Below, piece by piece: positions 46,009-56,441 of a stretch of 64,000 nt of DNA; within the stretch, counting starts at the first letter, position 1, and each line of letters begins with the position of its first letter. The stretch is taken from assembly GCA_025917655.1 (NCBI GenBank), contig CP084614.1:1798001-1862000 (forward strand), in the 5' to 3' direction. The notes under the pieces are model-generated. The model worked only from the letters and a program-made list of their open reading frames with translations. It made no database searches and had not been told where the DNA came from. Position numbers and translations under genes: made by a program. The DNA is from Chlorella sorokiniana. Taxonomy: Eukaryota > Chlorophyta > Trebouxiophyceae > Chlorellales > Chlorellaceae.

Positions 46009-47619
46009 CTATGATGCATTCCATGGCCAGGACTGCGCATCCCGCCACACAAAGCTGCGCCCGTCTGCGGTTTGGGGGTTCCGCGCCTTGGCTGCTGCCG
46101 CCGCCTTGAACTCGGGGCTTGGGGGCTGCATGCGGGTGGTAGCGACCAGCAGCAGCGGGTTGCGTTGATGGGCAACTGTGGCAGCAGCCTGGCAAGCTCA
46201 TCCAAAGCCAGCCCCCGCTGGCGTCAGCCCACCTGTAGAACGACACACCCTTCCACAGCAGCACCACAGCGTGCCAGTAAATCCACAGCGCCACGCGGTG
46301 CGGCTGGAACCCATACCTGCGCGGCACCAGGAGCGGCGGTGTGGGTGCCGAGGCAGCCGCAGGCTGCAGCCTGGCCCGGCAGCCCGGCAGGCGCCCCCTC
46401 TCCCAAACTGAGAACCAACCATAAAACACGACACTGCGGCCAGACAGCCATCCAGACGCAGCACGCACCGCCACAGGGTGCCCAGGCTGGCTGTCTCGTT
46501 GGGCAGGTGCGGCGCGGAGCTGAGCCGCGCGTCAAAGGTGGCCCGGAAGAAGTCCCCCAGCTCGGGGTGGGAGCAGGCCACCGACAGGAACAGGCGCTCG
46601 CGCGGATCGCTGGCCTTTATCCGCCTGCGAGGGGCCCGGGCGGCAGCAGGCAAGCGGCAGCGGTCAAGCTTGGGGGCCCTGGGCAGCCGTTGCATGCCTG
46701 CCTGCCCGCACCAGGCAGGCGCTGCCGGCGGGTCACATGCGCCCCTGTCACCCTGCCCCAGGGCGGGCAGCGGTCAGCGACGGCGACGGCCAGCGCACCA
46801 GGTGCTGCGCATGTCCATGAGCGGGGAGACGTGCAGCGCCTTGGGCACTGTCTCGCCGCCCGGGCGGAACAGAAAAGTGACGCGCTCCCCACGGTGTGTT
46901 GGTCACCTCCGCTATGCACCGCTCCAGCTGGCCGCCGTCCGCGCCGTAGCAGTAGTACACCGAGATGGGGTTCTGGCTGTACCCGGCGGAGGGCGGGTGG
47001 GTGAGCAGGCGCACCGGGCCCGCGGTGCCGGCCAGCCGCCGCGCCTCGCCCGCGCTCAGGTTGTCGCCCGCGGCCCGCCGCCACCAGCTGGGGGGTTGTC
47101 CAGGTCCACCACCGCCATGCGCACCTGGTAGCTGCATGAGCCGCAGAGGGGGCGCATCGCTCAGGAGGGCCTGCAAGGGGCGAGCTGCCCTGCCGGCATG
47201 CCACGTGCGCTGCTACAGGGGCGTACAGCAGCGTGGCATCCACGGGGCTTGGCCCTGTTGCCGCACCTGAACCTGTGCTGCTTGGGCTGCTTGCGCGTGT
47301 GCATCACCGTGCCCTGCACAAGGCAGCAGCAGAGTAAAGCTGCGGTTGTCGGCCGCCAGGCGGCAGCAGCGGCGGCGAACGACTGGTGCAGCAATCGCGG
47401 TGGAGCGGCCGGTGTGGGTGCAGCCTTCCTCACCTCATAGAAGCGTGCGCTGCCGTCGCAACTGCCGTCACAGCCCGGTAGCAGCTGACGCAAGACGGCA
47501 GTCACCAGAGCGATGGGCAAGTACCATGTCGCCGTCCAAGTTGCAGTGAAGACTGTCTGTATGAGCGCTCCAGCCTGACAGAGGAGCAGAAAATATCCTC
47601 GCAGGCCCGCGAAGCCCAT
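46009..47619 (-). CDS. DUF1365 family protein
   Basis: The ATG at 47619 begins MGFAGLRGYFLLLCQAGALI, a hydrophobic N-terminal segment suggesting a membrane anchor. The DUF1365 core follows: FYE then GTVMHTRKQPKQHRFR, YQVRMAVVDLDNPP, AGDNLSAGEARRLAGTAGPV, LLTHPPSAGYSQNPISVYYC, YGADGGQLERCIAEVTNTPW, LHVSPLMDMRSTW, RIKASDPRERLFLSVACSHP, ELGDFFRATFDARLSSAPHL and YGFQPHRVALWIYWHAVVLL. The C-terminal exon reads ATRMQPPSPEFKAAAAAKAR and SFVWRDAQSWPWNAS, with the stop at 46009-46011. The motif pair V-H-R--P--H-F-Y and NPISVYYC is diagnostic of the family, whose biochemical role is unknown. Two frame breaks occur at G/C runs (47090-47095 and 46887-46890). The join into the last exon is not certain. 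Confidence 0.85.
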
Positions 47620-47807
47620 CTCTACTTTTGGGGCTAAACCCTGCCCAAACGCAGAGGCCGGTGGGCAGGCGCAGATGAGTATCAACAGGCGATCGCAATG
47701 TCAAAAGCTGAAAGGCAGCTTGGTCAGCGCACGGAGGCATGTAATGTACATGCTGCTGCCGCTCAGCGCGGCATGTCGGGTCAGCGGGCGCGCATGCCCG
47801 CCATGCT

Positions 47808-50533
47808 TCAGGCAGCCGCTGCAGGGCACCAGGTCAGCGGGCCGCCACGGAACACGATCTGCTTGTCAAAGTCGTCGATGCAGCGCTGCAAAGTGTCGGC
47901 GAGCCCTACGCCGAACTGCTGCATGTACTCCACCGATGCCTGCGGTGCGAGGTCAGCCCAGGGGGCCAGGCGTGAGGCAGGTGCAGTGGCGCTTGAATGC
48001 AAGCGTAGGCAACGCACCTGCCAGAAGCTGGGCTGGCAAAAGCAGGCGGAGAAGGGGGCGGAGGAGGAGAGGCGCCACTGGTCTGCGACGACATCGCAGC
48101 AATCGCGGCTGGCCCCCGTGGCGCAGGCCTGCAGGAACTGCTGCGCCAGCACAAACTGGCAGGAGCGCTCTGCATGCAGGGCGAGCGGACGTCTTGTGAT
48201 GACACGGCCGCTTGAAGAAAGCAGCAAGCGGGGCGACGGGTTGCTGGTCCCCAGCTCAGCAGCAGCGCACCAGGGTTGAACACCTCCTGGCCGGGGATGG
48301 CGCTGGCGTTGCGCACAGGCGGCAGCGGGAAGGCTGCCTCCTGGCCCGCCGTCGGCATGCCGCAGTCGCCTGCACCCCGCAGATGCGCGTGCGGTCGGTC
48401 AGTCAGGCAGCGCAGCGACAGTAATAAGACCGCGGCTCTCGGGTGAAGCTGGCCACCAGAGGCGTGCCATGCAGGCCTGCGCACCCGCGTCACGAGGCTG
48501 CCACTCTGCGCGGAATCGCGGCGCCCGCGGTAGGTCCACCAATCGGAGCAGCGGCCGCCGCCGCGGTTCTTCTCCAGGTCTGGCAGGGCCAGCGAGCCGT
48601 CTGGGTGCAGCTCCAGCAGGAAATAGTTCTGGGGGCTGTAGCGGGTCGACGGCAGGGTGAGGGCGGGGAAGGGGTAGAGGTCCCCCAGTCGATGCCCTGC
48701 AGGCGCCAGCGGCGGTCGGCGGCAGCAGCGAGGTGAGGCGATGCGGCCGCAGCCGTGCAGGAAAGCGAGGGAATGCCGTGGTTCTGGCTGCGGAGGCCTG
48801 CTGGCGTTGGTCTGCCAAGCTAGCTCTGGCATGGCGCGGCAGGGCCGGCACCATGCGGCGGGCTTGCCTTGTGGCAGTGCCCGCTGAGCACCAAGCGCAC
48901 GTTGTCGTGCGCCGCAAGCACAGCGCGCAGGTCGCGCCAGCGTGGCGACTCGGGGGGCCTCACCCAGCACCGACATGACGAGTGGGTGGTGCATCTGCGG
49001 GCGGCGGGGGGCAGGCAGGGTGGACAGCATGGGCAGGGCAGCCACCTCCACGGCAGTGCCTCGTCATTCCCCCAGCCCCCCGCCTCCCTCTGCCTCACAA
49101 TGATCACTGTGTGCCGGCCCTCGGACAGCTGGCCATCCAGCCAGCGCAGCTGCTCCTCCCCAAACGACGACAGCCTGCGCGTCGCAGGCATCGCGCAAGG
49201 TCTGTGATGTGTGCCGCAAGCTGTGCTTCCCTGATCAAGCCAGCCAGACGGATGGGAGCTCAGGGCACACACCCCACACTCACGCGCTGTTGCAACGCGG
49301 GTCTGCCGGGTCCCAGGTGTAGCCTGCAGGCCGTAGCAGGAGCAACGGTGGGGGTGAGCTTACGAAGCTCATGAGCGCAGAGCAAGCGCCGCGAGCTGGT
49401 TAGCACCAGCGGGCTGGGCCTGTGCAGCCGCTCTCACCCAGCATCGAGTGCAGCGCAACCACTTTCCAGCCGGGCCCAACGTTGTGAGCGCTGTACTGGT
49501 CCGCTCGAAAGTAGTGCTGGAGCAGGGCGGCCGACAGCTGCTTGCTGGCAGAGGCGGCGGGGTCGCCGCATGCGATCAGCCCGTCGTGGTTGCCCCTGCA
49601 GGACGCTTCCACACGAGCGGCATCCTGGTGGCGCAAGCGAGGGCATTGCCCAACCGCAAGTGCTGTCCCCGCTCCTCACAGAGCCCCAGCGCACAGCTGG
49701 CGTTGCCTCACCAGGCAAAAAGCTTGGGCATGCGCAGGCCAGCCAGGAGCCCCGCCGCCACGGTGTAGCCGTTGACCTGCTCCGCCAGCAGCGCCGCCAG
49801 GCCGCTGGAGTTCAAGCCCAGCGTGCGCAGGCGCTCCATGCCGTTGTGCACGACGTCGCCGCCAAACACAGCCAGCTGCATGGGGCGATGGTGGTGGAGG
49901 ACTGTGGCGGTGGCGAAGCGCGCATGGCAGCCCGCTCCAGGGCAAGGGGCAAACGCGCCAGCTGGCCGTGCACGCGGCGGCAGCTCCTGCCGGCCGTCAC
50001 AGCGCAGCGCCCTAACACCAAGCGACCAAGCTCCCGGACCACCTGCGGCGGTGGGCTGGCGGCGTTCAGGGCTTCCACCACCCTGAACAGGCGTTGCTGC
50101 GTCTTGGTGATGGATGCATTGTCCAGGGGCCCGTTCTCGCCGCCTAGCGCATACTCCGGCCCGGCAACGTGTGTGTCTGTAAGGAGCGCCTGCGATCAGG
50201 GCGGGCTCACCAGGCACACGTCGTCGAGTGTGGTTATTGCGTGGCAAAGCCGCTACTCTCAAGCGTCCACCAGCTCACCAGGCGAATGGGGCGCGAGGAG
50301 GTGTCAGCAGGTTGCTGGCGGTCGCGGTGCAGCGCAAACAGCCCCGCCGCCGCAAGTGCTGCGAAAGCCAGGCAAAGTCCGTGCACCACGATGGTGTGCA
50401 TCCTGCTGCCAGGCTGTCCCTCCATGCTTGCAGCGCTGAGCGTGTCATGGCGCAGCGGCGCAGCCTCCGCATTTCCTGTGCCTGTCGGCTCCCGCCCGGA
50501 GGAGTGCGCCGCTGGCAGCCACGCCGGGCGCAT
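47808..50533 (-). CDS. Membrane-anchored calcineurin-like metallophosphoesterase
   Basis: A two-metal phosphoesterase. From the ATG at 50533 the N-terminus is disordered, then MHTIVVHGLCLAFAALAAAG forms a signal anchor. All five metal-binding blocks appear in order along the gene: DTHVAGPEYALGG (D-x-H), VFGGDVVHNGMERLRTLG (GD), RGNHDGL (GNHD), HHPLVMSVLGE, and LVLSGHCHKA (GHxH). The C-terminal part includes YFLLELHPDGSLALPDLEKN, GGGRCSDWWTYRGRRDSAQS and SVEYMQQFGVGLADTLQRCI, then IVFRGGPLTWCPAAAA, with the stop at 47808. The general layout resembles acid-sphingomyelinase-like ectoenzymes, but I would not name a substrate. Exon joins in the middle (48500-49700) were only partly resolved, and frame breaks are likely there too. 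It shares a short divergent region with the prolyl 4-hydroxylase gene. Confidence 0.8.
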
Positions 50534-50956
50534 GTCAAGGGCGGCGGCAATGCTACAATTGAGAGTTATTTTGTTGAAAATCGATTGCTTCCGCCCCGCT
50601 TCTGCTTGCGAGACTGTTCTGCGAGGAAGTGTGCCGAGGAGCGTGTCAAGCGGCACTGCACGGGCCTCTATCACCGTCCCTAATGTCTAAACTTTACTGT
50701 AACAATAAAGAAGACTGCCGTGGGCCCGCCGATTGCACAATTGAGAGGGAATCACTTGCCACTCTGGCGCGGCAATTCGGAAATGCCGAGCCACCCCCAT
50801 TCCAAACCGAAAGAACCCCGGTGTTATGCTGCACCTTACGTTCGAAGCAGTCGCTTGTATACGGTACCCGTTGCTATGAGGTAGTTGAGCAGCGTGTTAA
50901 CATACCGCCGCGCCCTGGACCCGCGCGGGTGCTTGATTAATAGTCTGAGGCATTGG
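50534..50956. promoter_or_regulatory. Divergent intergenic region, likely bidirectional promoter
   Basis: 423 bases between the phosphoesterase (minus) and the prolyl 4-hydroxylase (plus), relatively AT-rich for this window. Both flanking genes encode secretory-pathway proteins, so co-regulation is possible but not shown. Confidence 0.4.
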
Positions 50957-53163
50957 ATGGCGGCATTGCATCTTGCTGTAGCAGGTGCGGCAGGGGGCCA
51001 GCAGCGGCGGGTGCTGGGACGCAGGCCGCCCAACAAGACAGTTTTTCCTCTGTGTATGCAGGAGTACTGCTGCTCCTGCCATCCACTGCTGCATTAGGCG
51101 ACTTGATATTTGGCAACAAAACACGAGGGTGGTGCGCTTGGCGGCAGCATTACGCAAGGCCTGCCACGGCCAGCGATACCGCTGTTCGTGCGGGTTTGTG
51201 GTGCTCGATCGGGTTCCGCCATTTGCCTCATCCGCTCGTGCTGCTGTTTTGCTGCAGGGTGGAGCTGATTAGCTGGCAACCGCGGGCGCTGGTGCTCCAC
51301 GGGTTCCTGGCGGATGCAGAGTGTGATCACATCATCCGGGTGCGCTTGAGGGTGCCTGCCAGCGGCAGGCACAAATCCGCTACGTTTGGCCGCTTGAAGA
51401 GTTTCCTTCTGCTTGGGTACGCTTGCTTGTCAGTGCTGCTTCACACCCTTTTGTAAGCAGTTGGCTGAGCCGCGGCTGGAGCCCAGCAAAGTTGTGTCAC
51501 GGGACGGCAGCGGCCGCCTGGACCCCGTGCGAACCAGGTCTGGAATGCTGCAGCCGAGTGGGCCCTCCTGCTGCCTTCCAGGGCCCCCGAGCGCGCCTGA
51601 ATGCCTGCACCAACAGGCAAGGGCTGGGATGACGCCACTTGTCCTGGTGCCACATTGTGCAGCCACGGCGCCTTTCTGCGCAAGGATGGCGACAGCGTGC
51701 TGGCAGCCATCCAGCGGCGCATGGAGCTGGCCACCCACCTGCCATTTTCCCACAGCGAGCAGATCCAAGTGCTGCGGTGGGCGCACGCGCAGCCTTCTGC
51801 GCCCGGTTCGCTGGCTGGCCGGCGCATGCCGGCAGCTTACTCCACTTGCCGGTGCCAAGCCCGATCTGCGCAGCCCCCAATGCGCACCTGCCCTCCCCTG
51901 GCTCACCGCACGGTGCTGCAGGTACGAGCTGGGCCAGAAGTACAGCGCCCACTTTGACGTGCACGGCACCCACCAGCAGGTGCAGCTGGAGATGCGGCGC
52001 GGGGTGCGGGGGGCCAGCGCTACGCCACGCTGCTCATGTACCTGTCAGGTAGGGAGCCAGCAGCTGCAGGGGGTGCTCGTCAGTGCGGGGGAGCAGGAGC
52101 CCTCCATCCGCCCACGCTGGGCGACCGGGCGGCACAGCTGCTGGCCGTGCCTCCGCAGGGCACTTCAGCAGACCCACTCGCGCCGACTGTGCCCCGCGCG
52201 CGCCCCCCCCCCCCCCCCCCCCCCCCCCCACCCCCACCCACACACCCATCCACACACCAACTCCCCAGATGTGGAGGAGGGCGGCGAGACGTGCTTCCCT
52301 CGCGGCCGCCCGCTGGGCGCAGCCACCCAGGCGCAGCCAAACCTGAGCGAGTGTGCGTCGGAGGGGGTGGCGGTGAAGCCGCGCAAGGGCGACGCTCTCT
52401 TCTTCTACTCCCTCAAGCCCGACGGTGAGTCGGCCAAGCCTGTTCAAGCAGCGGGAGCGTGCGCTCTTGTCGGCAGCAGCGGAGCGGCCAGCAGCTGCTC
52501 GGTCTGGGGCTGCTTGTGGCTGCGAGGCAGCATGCAGGTGTCACCGTGCCGCGCCTGCCGCTGCTGGCCTCCTCCCCCGGTGCCAACCCCAGGGCGCAAC
52601 AAGGATGTGCGCAGCCTGCACGCCGGCTGCCCGGTGGAGAAGGGGGTCAAGTACTCCGCCACGTCTTGGGTGGGTGGCCAGGAGCTCCCTGCCTGGACCA
52701 GCACGCTTGGCGCTGCTCTGCTGGGACGGCGGCTTGCGCTTGAAGCGCACCTGCCCACCGCTTCCAACCCCCACAGCCACTCGCGGGTGCCAACACACGC
52801 CTTCCAATCATGCTGCGTCGTAGCCGCCCCCAACAGAGCAGCAACCGGTGCCCCTTCCCTGCCTGCCATGCTGCAGCTCCACGTGGAGCCCTTTGGCAGC
52901 GCGGGCCCGCTTCACCCGGCGTCTGCCGCGACAACAACCCCGCCTGCCCCCAGTGGGCGGCCGCGGGCGAGTGCGAGGCAAATCCGGTGTTCATGCGCGG
53001 CAGCGACACGCATCGCGGCCACTGCCGCCTGTCGTGCAACGTGTGCCGCCCTTGTGCCGAGGGCGACGCGGCCTGCTTGGAGGGCAACCTGGCACCTGGA
53101 GAGCTGGCAGCGTGGCGGCAGCAGGCGGCGGGCGGCGGGACGCAAGCCGCGGCAGCTGCTTAG
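50957..53163 (+). CDS. Prolyl 4-hydroxylase with C-terminal ShKT domain
   Basis: An Fe(II)/2-oxoglutarate enzyme of the secretory pathway that hydroxylates proline in wall glycoproteins. A 28-base first exon (50957-50984) joined to 51062 onward gives MAALHLAVAGVLLLLPSTAA, a clean signal peptide. Then VELISWQPRALVLHGFLADA, ECDHIIR, EPRLEPSKVVSRDGSGRLDP, GAFLRKDGDSVLAAIQRRME, LPFSHSEQIQVLRYELGQKY, SAHFDVHG (iron His and Asp), RYATLLMYLS, DVEEGGETCFPRGRP, KPRKGDALFFYSLKPDG and SLHAGCPVEKGVKYSATSW (iron His and 2-oxoglutarate Lys). The tail CRDNNPACPQWAAAGECEAN ... HCRLSCNVC is a six-cysteine ShKT domain. The stop is at 53161-53163. Two single-base breaks (51991-51996, 52903-52905) lie in G runs. 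TGTAA follows at 53203. Confidence 0.93.
52203..52229. repeat. Poly-C tract (27 C) in an intron
   Basis: An uninterrupted run of 27 C followed by a C-rich ACCC stretch, just before the acceptor of a prolyl 4-hydroxylase intron. The real length may differ, since such tracts are hard to sequence. Confidence 0.85.
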
Positions 53164-53783
53164 CAAGGCAGGCACCAGCCAGTTGCACGACCCAGAGAGG
53201 CATGTAAAGTGCCCAGCTGAAGTCTCCGGTGGCCGCTTAGCACCAGGCAAGTTTGTTTTACACATGTGAATCAGCTGTGCTGTGCTGTGCGCTCGGTCTG
53301 AGCGAATCAAAACGCGCTTTCAGGGGTTCGATGTGTCGCATGGGTGGGGACTGCAAGCGTGCCTTGCCAAAAGGTTGAGCAAGCGCTGGATGCGTGGATG
53401 GCCGCTGGGCAACGAGCAGGCGCAACAGCGTGATGCATTCAAACGAAATGGGATTGGTAAGTCGATTGTGGAAGGGATGAATGAAACCATGGATGGAAGT
53501 CTTGATCCAAGGTGGACATGGTCCAAGGTGTAAAATTGTGGCTGACCGGTTCTTTTTGGTTGGGGGGGGGTGTCAGCAGAGGAGGGCATCAGCCGTTGGC
53601 GCAGGTGCCTTGGGTTGTGTAGCGGCAAGCCTGTGTGAGTGTATGGTGGGGATCGGGTGATGAGTGGGTTGAAAGGGGCGGCGGTGCCAGCACGTGTCGC
53701 GGGTGTTGGCAGGATGTGAGCCTTCATGATGGATGGACCCCGGAAACGGGGTGAAAGCGACTCGACCAGTTGGTCAGATCACA
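53164..53783. other. Convergent intergenic region
   Basis: Between the 3' ends of the prolyl 4-hydroxylase (plus) and the first SBP-box gene (minus). It holds TGTAA at 53203-53207 and a T/G-rich stretch with a run of nine G near 53562. No gene is seen. Confidence 0.5.
53203..53207 (+). terminator. Candidate polyadenylation signal TGTAA (prolyl 4-hydroxylase)
   Basis: TGTAA 40 bases after the prolyl 4-hydroxylase stop codon. Confidence 0.5.
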
Positions 53784-55212
53784 TCAATAGGGCATCAGCG
53801 GCCAGCTGCTGGTTGGAGGCCCCCAGCGGGCCGCGTGCGCAGGTGGACCAGCGGCTCCACAGGGCGGCAGCCCCGCTGCCGGTTTCGCTGCTGCGCTGCA
53901 CGGCGACAGCAGGCCCATGTCGGCTGACAGGCCCAGCAGCTCGGCCTCGCTGGGCACCGCCAGCAGCTCGGTGGCCTGTAAGGGGGGGGATATTGCAGCG
54001 TCTGTGGCAAGTGGTCAGCCGTACGCACGGCACTCAGCTAACCGGAGGTTCTGCAGCTGCCCATGGCCCCACTTGGAAGGCCTCCAGCCAGCTGAGGGCC
54101 TCCTCTGTAAGGCTGGGCTCTGTGGCACGTTGTGGAGGAGCTGGGGCGGCCCGCATCTCAGCGGGAGGGCCCACAAAGAGGCGGCTGGAGGCTTCCCGCC
54201 CGCGGAGGCGCTCATGGGCGGCGTCCCGAGCGGCAGCACGCCGCGGGGCAGCGCGGCGGCTGTCACGGGCAGCAGCTGCGGTTGCTGCTGGTACTGGGCC
54301 ACGCTGAGCCCCGGCGGTGTTGTGTACTGCTGGGCCGCAGCCTGGGGCTGCCTGGGTGCAGGCGGCTGCAGCTGCACCCAGAGGATGACTGGGCTGGCTT
54401 GAGGCGCGGGTGCATGGCTCTGCCGCTGCTGCTGCGGCCCCTGCCCCTTTGCAGGGGTGAGGGAGTCGGGTGCGGCACCAGGCAGCAGGCAGGTGGCAGC
54501 CGAGAGGGCAGACTGGAGGGAGCCGGTGCTGCCCTCCTGCAGCGGCAGCTTGGGCTGGATGCTGAACGAGCCAGAGGAGGGTGACAACATCAGGCTTGGG
54601 CCTGCCTCTTTATTGCTGCTGGCTTGCGGAGCTGGCATCGCACTGTGGCTGGATTCAGTGCGCCGGCAGGGAGGGGAAGGGGTCTGCACAAGGTCCGCGG
54701 CGGGCGCTGCTGCCGTGCGCTTCGCGCTCGCTCGCTTGCTGAGGCGCTGGCACTCCTCGCGATCCTCCCGCTCCGCCAGCTGCCTCTCCCGCTTGCGCTG
54801 CCGCCGCAGCAGCAGGCTCTCCTGGCAGCTGCGCCGGTCGCCGCTGAACTGCTCAGTGGTGTGCAGCCTGGCGCACTGCAGGCAGAAGCGCCAGCAAGTG
54901 CCGCCCTCCACCTCGATGCTCAGCGAGCGGCGGTGCTCGGGACAGATGCGGTGCATCTGCAGTGCGAGCGAGTGCAGGGGCTCACGCTCTTCACATGGAC
55001 ATGAGAGTCTGCTGCACTAGTCATCAATCGTTTTTGCCTAGACCAGTGGTTCTTGCCCACTGTCTTGCCTGGTAGTAGCTGCTCCGCAGCGGCTGCAGGC
55101 AGCCCGCCACCCGGCACCGCAGCCTCTGTGGTGCTGTCGCAGGGGGCCGCGCCGCATCCGACCGGGTCGCTTCAGAGCCTTTCTGTGCTTGAGAACCTTG
55201 GTCAGTAATCAT
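53784..55212 (-). CDS. SBP-box transcription factor, tandem copy 1
   Basis: SBP-box factors are DNA-binding proteins with two zinc sites, found only in green plants and algae. The ATG at 55212 gives MITDQGSQAQKGSEATRSDA and RLRCRVAGCLQPLRSSYYQ, where the first two Cys ligands sit. After a GC-AG intron (donor 55068) the next exon starts at 54956 with MHRICPEHRRSLSIEVEGGT, CWRFCLQCARLHTTEQFSGD and RRSCQESLLLRRQRKRERQL, supplying the remaining Cys/His ligands and the basic nuclear-localisation overlap. A Gln/Pro/Ser-rich region follows. The final exon encodes ELLAVPSEAELLGLSADMGL, shared with copy 2, and stops at 53784. A single-base break in a CCC run (54195-54197) shifts the frame before SRLFVGPPAEMRAAPAPPQR. 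Like copy 2, it splits the SBP domain at the same residue. Confidence 0.88.
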
Positions 55213-56441
55213 ACCTGTTGGAGCGGGCACAACGAACAAGTTCCGGCAGCCCAGATGACTTCAGGCGAGGCGCCCAGGCAATGGGCAACCCGGACCGCGC
55301 ATTTGAGGCACGAGGATCAATCGGCGGCTCTTTTGCAACCAAAACTGCGTGCGCACCTCGAGTATGCCACAGGTCCGGCCGCTCGGAACTGCAGGTGTCG
55401 CAGTTAACGCTTGGTGTTTATCTATTTATGTTCCACTTGAAACATTTTATGAATGAAACCGGCTGCGGATGTCCCTGCTGGTGTATAGGTTTGACGCCCA
55501 ACGGATGAGGGCCCTAGGGGCAGCGAAAGTCAGAGAAAAGGATAAGATTGATGCAATCAATGGTATAGAAGGTGACAAGTGCACGTTCCGGCCCCTAATG
55601 AAAGTTTCTCATCACGAGACACGGTCCGGACGAACCAGCGGATCGCCTCTGAACCGCTCAGCCTCTGAATAGATGTCAATTTGCAAGGAAAGAATCAGTG
55701 TTCTGAGCACTCAGAACGGGCCACTTGGCGCCCAGGTGATGACAACAATGACACCCGCCGTCGTGCCTGCCGCCTGCTCGCTCAGCGCATGCGCCGTAAG
55801 TTTGCACGTGGTGTCTGGTCTTTCAAATTCATCTCCACTTTGAGTTACCCTCAAGTCCCATTACGTATTGAAAGCATGCAGATTCTGCTGATGGCGTGAT
55901 TGCGCTGCATATGGTGCCGCCACACTTGTTGTCTGCCACAGTCCTCTGCTCTGTCGGCGTTCTGGCTGACTGAGGAGGTGCAGTTGAGGGGGTTGATTCC
56001 CGTCATTGTCTTTTTTCAAACAAGTGGTCATTAAATGAACGAAGAAATTTGCACCAAGGTACTATGAATGGGTAGTAGTAAGTGCAGTGTATGGTTGGTG
56101 TCGGCACAGGGCCCGCTGTGCAGGTGGTCAGTGGCAGGCGGCTGGCCACAGAAGAGCAGGGCGCAGCATTCACATCTCTTGCATGCAGGGGGAACTGCCA
56201 GTCAGGTTTTCCGCGCTCCGTCACATGCGTGACAAAAGGAGGCTGATGAAGCGGCATGAAATGAAAGTGTTGGCGGTAGTCACGGCCTGCCAGCAGGTCA
56301 GCGGCAACAGGCCCGCTGGCTGGGCGAGGAGAGGGTGGGAATGAGGAAGATTACTGGGTAACGCGTGATAGGAAGGAAGAGCTGAGTGCTGAAATGTAAC
56401 TGTGCTGCGGAAGAAGCAAGGGCGCATCCTCCGGATGGGGG
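55213..56441. other. 1.2-kb spacer between tandem SBP-box genes
   Basis: Markedly AT-richer than the surroundings. It should contain the promoter of copy 1 and the 3' end of copy 2. Several short open frames are present but none shows a recognisable domain or convincing splice structure. Confidence 0.45.

Noticed and set aside
47808-53163. A functional cluster linking the phosphoesterase and prolyl hydroxylase
   Set aside because: They share only a divergent promoter region and secretory targeting. No pathway link is supported by the sequence.
51413-53269. A 618-codon continuous open frame over the prolyl hydroxylase
   Set aside because: It reads through introns and leaves the conserved frame in several places. 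The multi-exon model restores all catalytic motifs, so the long frame is accidental.
55460-55900. Short open frames between the two SBP-box genes
   Set aside because: They are under 75 codons, lack splice context and show no similarity to known domains or to the neighbouring SBP genes.
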